From Methanolinea sp. UBA473 (lineage in GTDB: Archaea; Halobacteriota; Methanomicrobia; Methanomicrobiales; Methanospirillaceae): a DNA stretch of 29,787 nt. Each line of letters starts with the position of its first letter. Position 1 is the stretch's first letter. The notes beneath the pieces are model-generated. The model was not told the origin of the DNA. It saw only the letters and a list, made by a program, of their open reading frames with translations, and searched no databases. Below, one piece after another: positions 7,492 to 14,502 of this stretch. The stretch spans positions 1 to 29,787 of the forward strand of contig DAEV01000061.1 in NCBI GenBank assembly GCA_002509495.1, given 5' to 3'. Made by a program: the position numbers and the translations under genes.

Positions 7492-8196
7492 CAGATGGAG
7501 GGATTTACCAGGAAGCTCTCCCTCTTCATTTCCGGCCTTCGATCTGCAGACTACACCACTCTTTTCCGTAGGATTAAGGGACTTGATCTCTCATTGAAGG
7601 TCGATCCCCGCATCCTCTCCAACGATGTGATCGTTGCCGTTGACAGTACCGGGATCAAAGTCACAAACCGGGGAGAATGGATGCGCGAGAAGTGGAGGGT
7701 TCGGAGAGGATGGATCAAAGTGCATGCAATAATCGATGTCGAGACTGATCAGATCCTCGGTCTTGAGGTCACGGATGAATCAGTCCGGGATGACCCTGTG
7801 TTTACCCCGCTTCTTGATAAGGTATCGGAGAACTGTGGGAACGCACATCCTATACGCCAGGTTCTGGGGGACGGGGGATATGATCGGATCCATGTCTTCA
7901 ACACCATGGAGAAACGAGGAATCAAATCAGGAGTTAAAACACGGGAGAATGCTGCCACGAGATCCACCGGATCTTCCTATCGCGCTGAGTGTGTCCGGGA
8001 GCGGGTAAAGAGCGGAGGCTATCGAGAATGGGCAGACAACACAGGATACGGGATGAGATGGAAAATCGAAGGGGTGTTTTCTGCAGTGAAACGGATATTC
8101 GGTGAATCGGTTACCGCTTCCTCTCGTGAGGGAATGATGCGCGAGGTGATGATGAAGTTCAATTGCTACAATATTTTGGTCTCGATGGGTGAATAG
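7492..8196 (+). pseudogene. IS5-family transposase, C-terminal part (split by IS21)
   Basis: The last 234 codons of the interrupted transposase. It contains the DDE catalytic core: D in VIVAVDSTGIKV, D in VLGDGGYDR and E in RWKIEGVFSAVKRIFGE, which become D129, D205 and E271 of the reconstructed 312-residue protein. RRGWIKVHAIIDVETDQILG is typical of the IS5/IS903 group. An internal ATG at 7495 could start translation, but that product lacks the N-terminal DNA-binding part. No frameshift or premature stop is seen in either part, so the IS21 insertion looks recent relative to decay. Confidence 0.85.
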
Positions 8197-8256
8197 ACGA
8201 TAAAATTCGCCTTTTATTGAGAAAGAATCTTATTTTGGAATTGTACAACACAGCAG

Positions 8257-8261
8257 ACCTT
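8257..8261. repeat. target-site duplication of the IS5-like element, right copy (acctt)
   Basis: Matches 4969-4973. Its last base is also the outermost base of the atpD stop triplet (tca on the plus strand, TGA when read). Confidence 0.65.
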
Positions 8262-8908
8262 CAGGCCTTTTTTATCACTTTCTTCTTCCGTTCTATGATC
8301 TTTTTTACTTTTTTCAACCGGTAAAGGTCTTCCCGATCCCGTTCGTCGATCGTGATCTCGATATATTTTGCCTGTCTTTTCAACTCGGGGATAAGTACCT
8401 GTTCAAGTGCATTTACTCGCCGCCGGGTCATCTGGATTTCACTTCCAAGTCGTCGTAACGATGTTTCGGTCTCTGCGAGACTTATGATGAGATCCAGTTC
8501 CGCTTCATATTTTTCTGCGGTTTCGTCGATCCGTCCGCTCACCCCCAGAATACTGTAACCACGATCCAGGAGACTTTTTACAAAACGCTTTTTCTCGATA
8601 ATTGGAACAGGTACCCCCATTACATTTTTTCCCTTGATATCAAGGGTGATGCCCCGTCTGGTTGCAAATGACGCAGACTTGAGGGTAACAGGATCATCGA
8701 TTGCCTGGGCGATGAGCAGGGCGTGCTGGGCGACATCGGAAAGTTTCTCAAGTTCGCTTCGTGACTGGGATACCGACTCCATCACGTTGAAGAACTCCTG
8801 GATGAGCGCATCCATCTTTTCCCGGAGGAGATCACGTCCCTGTTCTGCGAGCTTGATCTGGGCATTCTTCTTTATGAGCTCCATCCGGGTGGGATTAATT
8901 TGTTCCAT
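8261..8908 (-). CDS. atpD: A-type ATP synthase subunit D (central stalk)
   Basis: The rotor shaft subunit, 215 residues, about the normal archaeal length. It is almost entirely long coiled coil: the N-terminal helix (QINPTRMELIKKNAQIKLAEQGRDLLREK) and C-terminal helix (RRRVNALEQVLIPELKRQAKYI) form the antiparallel shaft, and the (R)RVNALEQVLIP segment is the family signature. The C-terminus is strongly basic (KKVKKIIERKKKVIKKA). It is the last gene of the A-ATPase operon, with its ATG 2 nt after the atpB stop. The IS5-like element lies directly against its stop codon, so normal 3' sequences of the operon are now 3.3 kb away. Confidence 0.93.
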   Translation of the reverse strand: MEQINPTRMELIKKNAQIKLAEQGRDLLREKMDALIQEFFNVMESVSQSRSELEKLSDVAQHALLIAQAIDDPVTLKSASFATRRGITLDIKGKNVMGVPVPIIEKKRFVKSLLDRGYSILGVSGRIDETAEKYEAELDLIISLAETETSLRRLGSEIQMTRRRVNALEQVLIPELKRQAKYIEITIDERDREDLYRLKKVKKIIERKKKVIKKA

Positions 8909-8910
8909 AC

Positions 8911-10308
8911 TTATCCCTTTTTAGAGGCTGGGTGATATTTCTGGATATATTCACGTTTGATCCGTTTCAATTCCTCTTCAGGCAGCAGGGTAAACAACTG
9001 CCATCCAATTTCGAGTGTTCTCTCGATGCTCCGGTTCTCGTCCCCCTGCGTAATGAACTGACGTTCGAATTCATCGGCGATTTTTAAGTATTTCTTGTCA
9101 AGTTCAGTAAGCGCCTCTTCCCCGACAATCGCCACGAGCCTTCGGAGATCCCTCCCATACGCATAGGAAGCATAGAGCTGATCGGCAACGTTACGATGGT
9201 CTTCCCTGGTTTTCCCCGGCCCAATTCCAAGGTTCATCAGACGTGAAAGGCATGGGAGAGTATCGACCGGAGGATCAGCGCCACGACGAAACAGGTCGCG
9301 GGAGAGAACGATCTGTCCTTCCGTGATGTAACCTGTGAGGTCGGGAACAGGATGGGTAATATCATCATCCGGCATGGTTAGGATCGGGATCTGGGTGATC
9401 GATCCTTTCTTGCCCTTTACCCTGCCCGCACGTTCATAGATGGATGCGAGGTCGGTATACATGTAACCAGGATACCCCCGTCTGCCCGGAACTTCTTCCC
9501 GGGCAGTGGAGATTTCCCGCAGCGCTTCACAATAATTGATCATATCGGTCAGGATGACCAGTACGTGAAGATCGTGCTCAAAGGCCAGGAATTCTGCGGC
9601 GGTGAGTGCGCAACGGGGGGTTGCAATTCTCTCAATCGTGGGATCATCTGCCAGGTTCATGAAAAAAACGACGCGTTCCAGTGCGCCTGTCTTTTCAAAA
9701 TCCCTCATGAAGAACGAGGCTTCCTTATAGGTAATTCCCATTGCGACAAAAATTACCGCAAACTTTTCTTCTTCTCCGAGCACCTTTGCCTGTCGTGCGA
9801 TCTGCGCGGCCAGTTTGTTCGCAGGAAGGCCTGCGCCTGAGAAAATCGGTAGTTTTTGCCCCCGGACAAGCGTGTTCAGACCGTCAATGGTTGACATCCC
9901 GGTCTGGATGAAATCGGCAGGCTTGTCCCGGGCGGATGGATTGATGGGCATCCCATTAATATCCAGATTTGCTTCTTCAATGATCTCGGGCCCGCCATCA
10001 CGCGGTTTTCCGACCCCATTAAAAATCCGACCCAGCATATCGATTGAGACCTTGACTTTCGGGGGTTCTCCTGTGAATCGGACCCGGGTATCCTTATTGT
10101 CGATCCCACTGGTACCTTCATAGACCTGGGTGACCGCAATATCCTTTGAGATATCAAGAACCTGCCCGGTGCGTTCCTCACCGGTGGGGAGGATGATCCG
10201 TACAATTTCACCATATGAGACGCCCTTGACATTCTGGATAAAGATTAACGGGCCGGATACGTAACTGATGGCCCGGGCCTCTTTGGTAAAAAGCGGGGCT
10301 TTGGTCAT
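8911..10308 (-). CDS. atpB: A-type ATP synthase subunit B (regulatory, non-catalytic)
   Basis: The 465-residue non-catalytic subunit of the A3B3 head. It has the N-terminal beta barrel, a central nucleotide-fold domain without a Walker A lysine motif (SGAGLPANKLAAQIARQA replaces the P-loop) and the helical C-terminal domain. Other marks are PVPDLTGYITEGQIVLSR and SRLMNLGIGPGKTREDH, both typical of archaeal B. The ATG overlaps the atpA stop by 4 nt (ATGA), indicating coupled translation. Full length, nothing odd. Confidence 0.95.
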   Translation of the reverse strand: MTKAPLFTKEARAISYVSGPLIFIQNVKGVSYGEIVRIILPTGEERTGQVLDISKDIAVTQVYEGTSGIDNKDTRVRFTGEPPKVKVSIDMLGRIFNGVGKPRDGGPEIIEEANLDINGMPINPSARDKPADFIQTGMSTIDGLNTLVRGQKLPIFSGAGLPANKLAAQIARQAKVLGEEEKFAVIFVAMGITYKEASFFMRDFEKTGALERVVFFMNLADDPTIERIATPRCALTAAEFLAFEHDLHVLVILTDMINYCEALREISTAREEVPGRRGYPGYMYTDLASIYERAGRVKGKKGSITQIPILTMPDDDITHPVPDLTGYITEGQIVLSRDLFRRGADPPVDTLPCLSRLMNLGIGPGKTREDHRNVADQLYASYAYGRDLRRLVAIVGEEALTELDKKYLKIADEFERQFITQGDENRSIERTLEIGWQLFTLLPEEELKRIKREYIQKYHPASKKG

Positions 10309-12044
10309 CGTTCCGCCTCCAGTGCACTGATCGTTCCATCAATCTGGGTGATCAGGCTTTTAATCTGATCAATCCCGGTAAGTTCCTTCATTCGCCCGAT
10401 CTCGGTTTTCACGGGGAGCTTCAGGATCTTTGCGAGCGGGATCCCTTTTCCCATGGCCTGGTCTACCCGGTCATGGAAGGAAAGGATCGTCCGGAGCATC
10501 CAGTACTGTTTTTCAAGAGAACAGAAGGAATCAATGTCGTGGTATGCACTCTGTTGAAGGAAGTCCTCCCGAATCATGCGAGTGATCTCGAGAATAGCCT
10601 TTTCGCTTTCGGGCAGTGCATCGGGACCTACGAGTTGCACAATCTCCTGCAGCTCGACCTCCTTCTGGAGGAGATACATCGCACGTGCCCGGAGATCCTT
10701 CCAGTCAGGAAAACCACTTGTGGCAAACCAGTCCTGGACCTGGTCCAGATAGAGTGAGTAACTTTTAATCCAGTTCACCGACGGGAAATGCCGCCGATAC
10801 GCAAGACTCGTATCGAGAGCCCAGAATGTTCCTGCAATACGCAGGGTATTCTGGGTGATCGGTTCCGAGAAATCGCCACCCGGGGGAGAGACGGCACCGA
10901 CCACCGTCACCGATCCTTTTCGTTCATCGGAACCGAGGCAGACCACGCGCCCCGCCCGCTCGTAGAATGCAGCCAGCCGGGTTGCCAGATACGCAGGGTA
11001 GCCCTCCTCCCCTGGCATCTCCTCGAGCCGGCCTGAAACCTCGCGCAATGCTTCGCCCCACCTGGATGTTGAGTCTGCCATGAGAGCGACATCGTATCCC
11101 ATGTCGCGGTAGTATTCGGCAAGTGTAATCCCGGTGTAGATGGATGCTTCCCGCGCAGCGACTGGCATGTTGGAGGTATTGGCGATCAGAATAGTCCGTT
11201 GGATCAGGGGACGCTTCGTCCTTGGATCGAGCAGTTCCGGAAATTCTGTGAGCACATCGGTCATCTCGTTCCCCCGCTCTCCACAACCGATATAGACAAC
11301 GATCTGGGTATCGGACCATTTGGCCAGTGTCTGCTCTGCAACGGTTTTTCCCGTGCCGAACCCGCCGGGAATCATTGCAGTTCCCCCCTTGGTCACGGGG
11401 AAAAGTGAATCAAAAACACGTTGACCGGTAACAAGCAGCGTATCAGGGTCCATTTTCCGTTGATAGGGTCTCCCTTTCCGCACCGGCCAAGTCTGAAGCA
11501 TAGGGATCTTTGTATCATCTTCCAGTGTGCAGACCGGTTCATCAACGGTAAATTCACCGCTGCGGATTTCCCTTACAATACCGGAAACAAACGGCGGTAT
11601 CATGACGCGGTGTTCAAGATGATACTCTGTTACGGTTCCGATGATATCCCCGCCAGTAACCTGGTCCCCCTTTTTCACTCGCGGCCTGAACTCCCATCTC
11701 CTGCCATGCGAGAGCCCGGGGAGCGTCACACCGCGCGAGATAAAACTCCCGGTCTTTTCTGCAAGGAGGGGGAGGGGTCTTTGAATACCATCGTAGATAG
11801 AAGAGAGGAGACCGGGTCCGAGCTCGACTGAAAGCGGAACCCCGGTATTGATCACCTTTTCACCTACCTTCAGGCCAGTAGTGTCCTCGTAGACCTGGAT
11901 GACCGCCTGATCACCGTCAAGCCGTATGATCTCGCCATTCAGCTCCTGCTCCCCTACCTTTACCACGTCATACATCCGGCATCCCCGCATCCCTTCCGAA
12001 AGGACAACGGGGCCTGAAATTCTGGAAATACCACCGACAATCAT
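10305..12044 (-). CDS. atpA: A-type ATP synthase subunit A (catalytic)
   Basis: The catalytic head subunit, 579 residues, standard length including the non-homologous insert (about 110-190). The P-loop at 227-234 reads GGFGTGKT. The usual archaeal form is GPFGSGKT, so the proline is Gly and the serine is Thr; Lys and the last Thr are intact. Downstream, CGERGNEMTDVL (254-265), ADSTSRWGEALREVSGRLEEMPGEEGYP and SVTVVGAVSPPGGDFSEPIT are all intact, so it should be active. It begins 4 nt after the atpF stop and overlaps atpB by ATGA. It differs clearly from the second A subunit at 22799. Confidence 0.95.
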   Translation of the reverse strand: MIVGGISRISGPVVLSEGMRGCRMYDVVKVGEQELNGEIIRLDGDQAVIQVYEDTTGLKVGEKVINTGVPLSVELGPGLLSSIYDGIQRPLPLLAEKTGSFISRGVTLPGLSHGRRWEFRPRVKKGDQVTGGDIIGTVTEYHLEHRVMIPPFVSGIVREIRSGEFTVDEPVCTLEDDTKIPMLQTWPVRKGRPYQRKMDPDTLLVTGQRVFDSLFPVTKGGTAMIPGGFGTGKTVAEQTLAKWSDTQIVVYIGCGERGNEMTDVLTEFPELLDPRTKRPLIQRTILIANTSNMPVAAREASIYTGITLAEYYRDMGYDVALMADSTSRWGEALREVSGRLEEMPGEEGYPAYLATRLAAFYERAGRVVCLGSDERKGSVTVVGAVSPPGGDFSEPITQNTLRIAGTFWALDTSLAYRRHFPSVNWIKSYSLYLDQVQDWFATSGFPDWKDLRARAMYLLQKEVELQEIVQLVGPDALPESEKAILEITRMIREDFLQQSAYHDIDSFCSLEKQYWMLRTILSFHDRVDQAMGKGIPLAKILKLPVKTEIGRMKELTGIDQIKSLITQIDGTISALEAER

Positions 12045-12048
12045 ACCG

Positions 12049-12369
12049 CTACTTCCTCAATACAATGTTATACCCGATTGCTCTTCTCAGCAGCCCCTCT
12101 ATGTAGCTCGTCCGGTCCAACCGCTTTACACGGGAGGGAATTGGGATGATGATTGGCCGATATGATTTCTCAATCTTTTCCATCATCTTTTCATCCAGTG
12201 ACATCATGTACTCCTCGTTAATCGCAATAATGCCGGTATCATCTTTCAAAAGAAGCGAGGGCAGCAGCGTACGAACCTCTTCTGAATCCTGGATCTCCAT
12301 CACGTCAATACCCGCGAGGCGAAATCCCGTAGCGGTATCGGTATCCGTTACCACAATAAACTTATACAC
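12049..12369 (-). CDS. atpF: A-type ATP synthase subunit F
   Basis: A small central-stalk/regulatory subunit of 106 residues. I place the start at GTG 12369, giving (M)YKFIVVTDTDTATGFRLAGID, the conserved F beginning; the longer frame to 12426 lies inside atpC and is not F-like. The GTG overlaps the atpC stop by 8 nt and has ggagg about 10 nt upstream. A Rossmann-like N-terminal domain is followed by a C-terminal basic helix (TSYIEGLLRRAIGYNI) typical of F. The second ATPase cluster has no F gene. Confidence 0.88.
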   Translation of the reverse strand: MYKFIVVTDTDTATGFRLAGIDVMEIQDSEEVRTLLPSLLLKDDTGIIAINEEYMMSLDEKMMEKIEKSYRPIIIPIPSRVKRLDRTSYIEGLLRRAIGYNIVLRK

Positions 12370-13414
12370 TGATAAGCGCCTCCCGGAGGTCTTGTTCCGA
12401 CATTCCGGCAGCTTTACAACGGGCAATTACCCTGATGTTCGTAACCTCGGTATACTTTGCCCAGATATACGCAATCGGGATTGCAATGGAAAGAGGATCT
12501 CCGAGAAACTGACTTATCGCCTTTTTTACAAGGTAATTCTCCAGTTCCTTTTCAAAGGCCGAGATCTTTTCAACCGCGACGTATTCGGGAGGGACTTTCG
12601 TGAGAAATTGATAGGGTGTCTGTTCCAGTTTCTTGAGTACTCCCTCAATGGTACCTGCCTTCATCAGTGAGAGGAGTTTCTCCTCGTCAAACTCGGTGCT
12701 TCCCCTGATGAAATACCTTCTCGCTTCTTCGCGGTCAATCCGATCCCGAATCACCCGTAATACAGTTTTTATGTTGTTGACATCGATTTCTGTGATGATC
12801 ATTCTCTTAAGAATGCGAGCATCCTCAGACTCATCGCTCTTCACCACGGAAAGGGCGTCCTCATAGTAGAATGTGTCAAGCGCATATTCGAGCACGAGCA
12901 TGTCTCTGGTTTCAGAAAATTCCTTGAAGTTGAGAGTCAGCGGACGAGCATAGACGAAACCCCAGGTGGCGAGCAGATCGATGACTGCCTTGACATCAGG
13001 CTGTTTGACGAGCTCGGTGAGTGCTGCCTCGTCAAGCTCCCCGGCAGGGATCAGGCATTCGAAAATCTCCGATGGACTTGCCTGGATTTTTTTCCCCCGG
13101 AGGATAGTCTTGATATTCTGGATGTCCCAGCGGTGCAGGATGATGGTGAGGAGCGTTTCCGCATCCTCTCCCTTGATAAAATTCAGGATTGCTCTGAAAC
13201 TCCTGATCAGGTCTTTACGAATCGCGACTTCGATACGGGTTATTCCTGAAAACAGAATACCTGCCTTCTCCATCTCCTCCCTGTACGCCGTTTTTTCAAG
13301 TTCCGCGATGAGGGAATCAAGGTCAGGTTTATTGATAAATTGTTCAAGGAGCGATCGATCAAGCAGGCGGCTCTTCATGGCTCGTATCCGTGCATTGACG
13401 TACGCGTACTCCAT
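12362..13414 (-). CDS. atpC: A-type ATP synthase subunit C
   Basis: The funnel-shaped subunit joining the central stalk to the c-ring, 350 residues. The start at 13414 (MEYAYVNARIRAMKSRLL) is one base after the atpE stop and has ggtgag immediately upstream. The upstream extension of the frame overlaps atpE and is rejected. Repeated helical motifs such as ERRYF-like REEARRYFIRGST, WDIQNIKTILRGK and EIDVNNIKTVLRVIRDRID show the internal three-domain repeat of the family. It ends with VIARCKAAGMSEQDLREALI, the conserved terminus. Confidence 0.93.
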   Translation of the reverse strand: MEYAYVNARIRAMKSRLLDRSLLEQFINKPDLDSLIAELEKTAYREEMEKAGILFSGITRIEVAIRKDLIRSFRAILNFIKGEDAETLLTIILHRWDIQNIKTILRGKKIQASPSEIFECLIPAGELDEAALTELVKQPDVKAVIDLLATWGFVYARPLTLNFKEFSETRDMLVLEYALDTFYYEDALSVVKSDESEDARILKRMIITEIDVNNIKTVLRVIRDRIDREEARRYFIRGSTEFDEEKLLSLMKAGTIEGVLKKLEQTPYQFLTKVPPEYVAVEKISAFEKELENYLVKKAISQFLGDPLSIAIPIAYIWAKYTEVTNIRVIARCKAAGMSEQDLREALISV

Positions 13415-13415
13415 C

Positions 13416-14000
13416 TCACTCACCAAATAGTATCGAGAAAATTTCTGGCCTGTAAATCTCTTTCGCTTTTTTAAGCCGGGATTCAACGGTATTGAATACA
13501 ACAAACCGTTCATCAAGAGTATTTATGTCCAATCCGCCAGCGCAGGTGAGATCGGGAACGATCTGATAATTTTCTTTTAATTCAATCAGGATCTCCTTCA
13601 AGAGCACCTCATCTTTTTTATCCACATGAAGAACGACATCACGGTCACCCAATCCGGTAATTGCTTCACTCAGCATTAATTTCAGATTCTCCTTGTACTG
13701 CGGGTGTTCGCGAACAGTTGCAAGTTTGTGAAGTGCTTCATCGAATATCTTCTGGAATATCTCGTTTTTTGTTTTGATGACCTCCATGCGCCTTTTTTCA
13801 CGTGCTGCAGAGAGAAGTTTATTCCTCTGAATCTCAACCGCCTTCTTCGCATCATCGAGGAGTCGCGTTCTGAGTGGTTCGTCTCTAGTCTGTGCTTCCT
13901 TGATAATTTCGTCCGCCTCGGCTTTTGAGCGTTCCAGTATCTCGGTGATGCGCTCCTGGCCGCTCACCTCTACAGCCTTGATCAGATCATCTATTGCCAT
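13416..14000 (-). CDS. atpE: A-type ATP synthase subunit E (peripheral stalk)
   Basis: A stalk subunit of 194 residues. The first about 100 residues form a long charged coiled coil (ILERSKAEADEIIKEA, REKRRMEVIKTKNEIFQKIFDEAL). The C-terminal about 90 residues form the globular head that caps the A3B3 hexamer (DKKDEVLLKEIL, then CAGGLDINTLDERFVVFNTVESRL). It pairs with subunit H at 16462 to make the stator stalk. It lies between atpK and atpC, with a 72-bp gap after atpK. Confidence 0.92.
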   Translation of the reverse strand: MAIDDLIKAVEVSGQERITEILERSKAEADEIIKEAQTRDEPLRTRLLDDAKKAVEIQRNKLLSAAREKRRMEVIKTKNEIFQKIFDEALHKLATVREHPQYKENLKLMLSEAITGLGDRDVVLHVDKKDEVLLKEILIELKENYQIVPDLTCAGGLDINTLDERFVVFNTVESRLKKAKEIYRPEIFSILFGE

Positions 14001-14072
14001 GATTCACCCTTCCCGGTTCTGCAGTCCGGAGTGATTTTTGTTACCATATGAATTTCGCAGGCGTTTCCCTGT

Positions 14073-14294
14073 TCAAACCAGCATGATCATGATCATGGAT
14101 GCGACCACAAAACCCAGAATGACGAGAGTTTCGGGAATTGCAACCAGAATAATCATTAATCCAAATGTTTCCGGTTTTTCTGCAATCGTTCCCGCCCCCG
14201 CTGCGCCAATCTTTGACTGTGCAATCCCGGTGCCGAGCGCTCCAAGCCCAAATGCGATGCCTGCCCCGATGGGGATTCCGAAATCAACCACCAT
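14073..14294 (-). CDS. atpK: A-type ATP synthase proteolipid subunit K (c)
   Basis: The ring-forming proteolipid of the main synthase, 73 residues, with one hairpin of two membrane helices and loop AEKPET. The ion-binding carboxylate is E55 in IPETLVILGFVVA, with T56 next to it and Q26 (IAQSKIG) in helix 1; Q / E-T fits the pattern seen in Na+-binding rings, although H+ use cannot be excluded from sequence. One carboxylate per hairpin is what a synthase needs. It is nearly identical in pattern to the orphan copy at 4052, which has E at the position of V51. It has its own strong Shine-Dalgarno site and a 208-bp upstream gap. Confidence 0.94.
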   Translation of the reverse strand: MVVDFGIPIGAGIAFGLGALGTGIAQSKIGAAGAGTIAEKPETFGLMIILVAIPETLVILGFVVASMIMIMLV

Positions 14295-14302
14295 TCACAC
14301 TT

Positions 14303-14310
14303 ACCTCCTT
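14303..14310 (-). promoter_or_regulatory. strong ribosome binding site of atpK
   Basis: On the minus strand this reads aaggaggt, 8 nt before the ATG, stronger than the sites of most other operon genes. This fits the need for many c subunits per complex. Confidence 0.75.
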
Positions 14311-14502
14311 ACAAAATGCCGCCCTGTGCACAGGCAGCACATCATTTTCACCGTTCAATTCTTGCCTTATACCGCATTCAGAGAATGGCAGTATTCGGCG
14401 ATGGAACATACATTCGTCCCTTGGATATCCGTTACTTACATGGATCATTCTCCTCCGGTGACATGTCGATAAATATTGGAATAATGGATATTCCCTGCCG
14501 GT
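14311..14502 (-). promoter_or_regulatory. atpI-atpK gap with palindrome cctgtgcacagg
   Basis: The largest gap inside the operon lies between atpI and atpK. A perfect 12-bp palindrome, cctgtgcacagg, is at 14323-14334, just upstream of the atpK ribosome binding site. In RNA it could form a hairpin at the 5' edge of an atpK transcript. AT-rich candidates (tatttat near 14472, gtataag near 14363 in the minus direction) might be a weak internal promoter. Its role in raising atpK expression is inference. Confidence 0.4.

Larger units (their letters stand above)
4974..8256 (+). mobile_element. IS5-family (IS903-like) insertion sequence, interrupted by IS21
   Basis: The outer element is bounded by perfect 11-bp inverted repeats: ctgctgtgttg at 4974-4984 and its complement at 8246-8256, flanked by acctt duplications. 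Without the inner IS21 element and one copy of its duplication it would be about 1.07 kb with a single 312-codon transposase gene. It inserted at the very 3' end of atpD: the right-hand duplicated base 8261 is also the last base of the atpD stop triplet, which the insertion regenerated unchanged. Confidence 0.8.
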
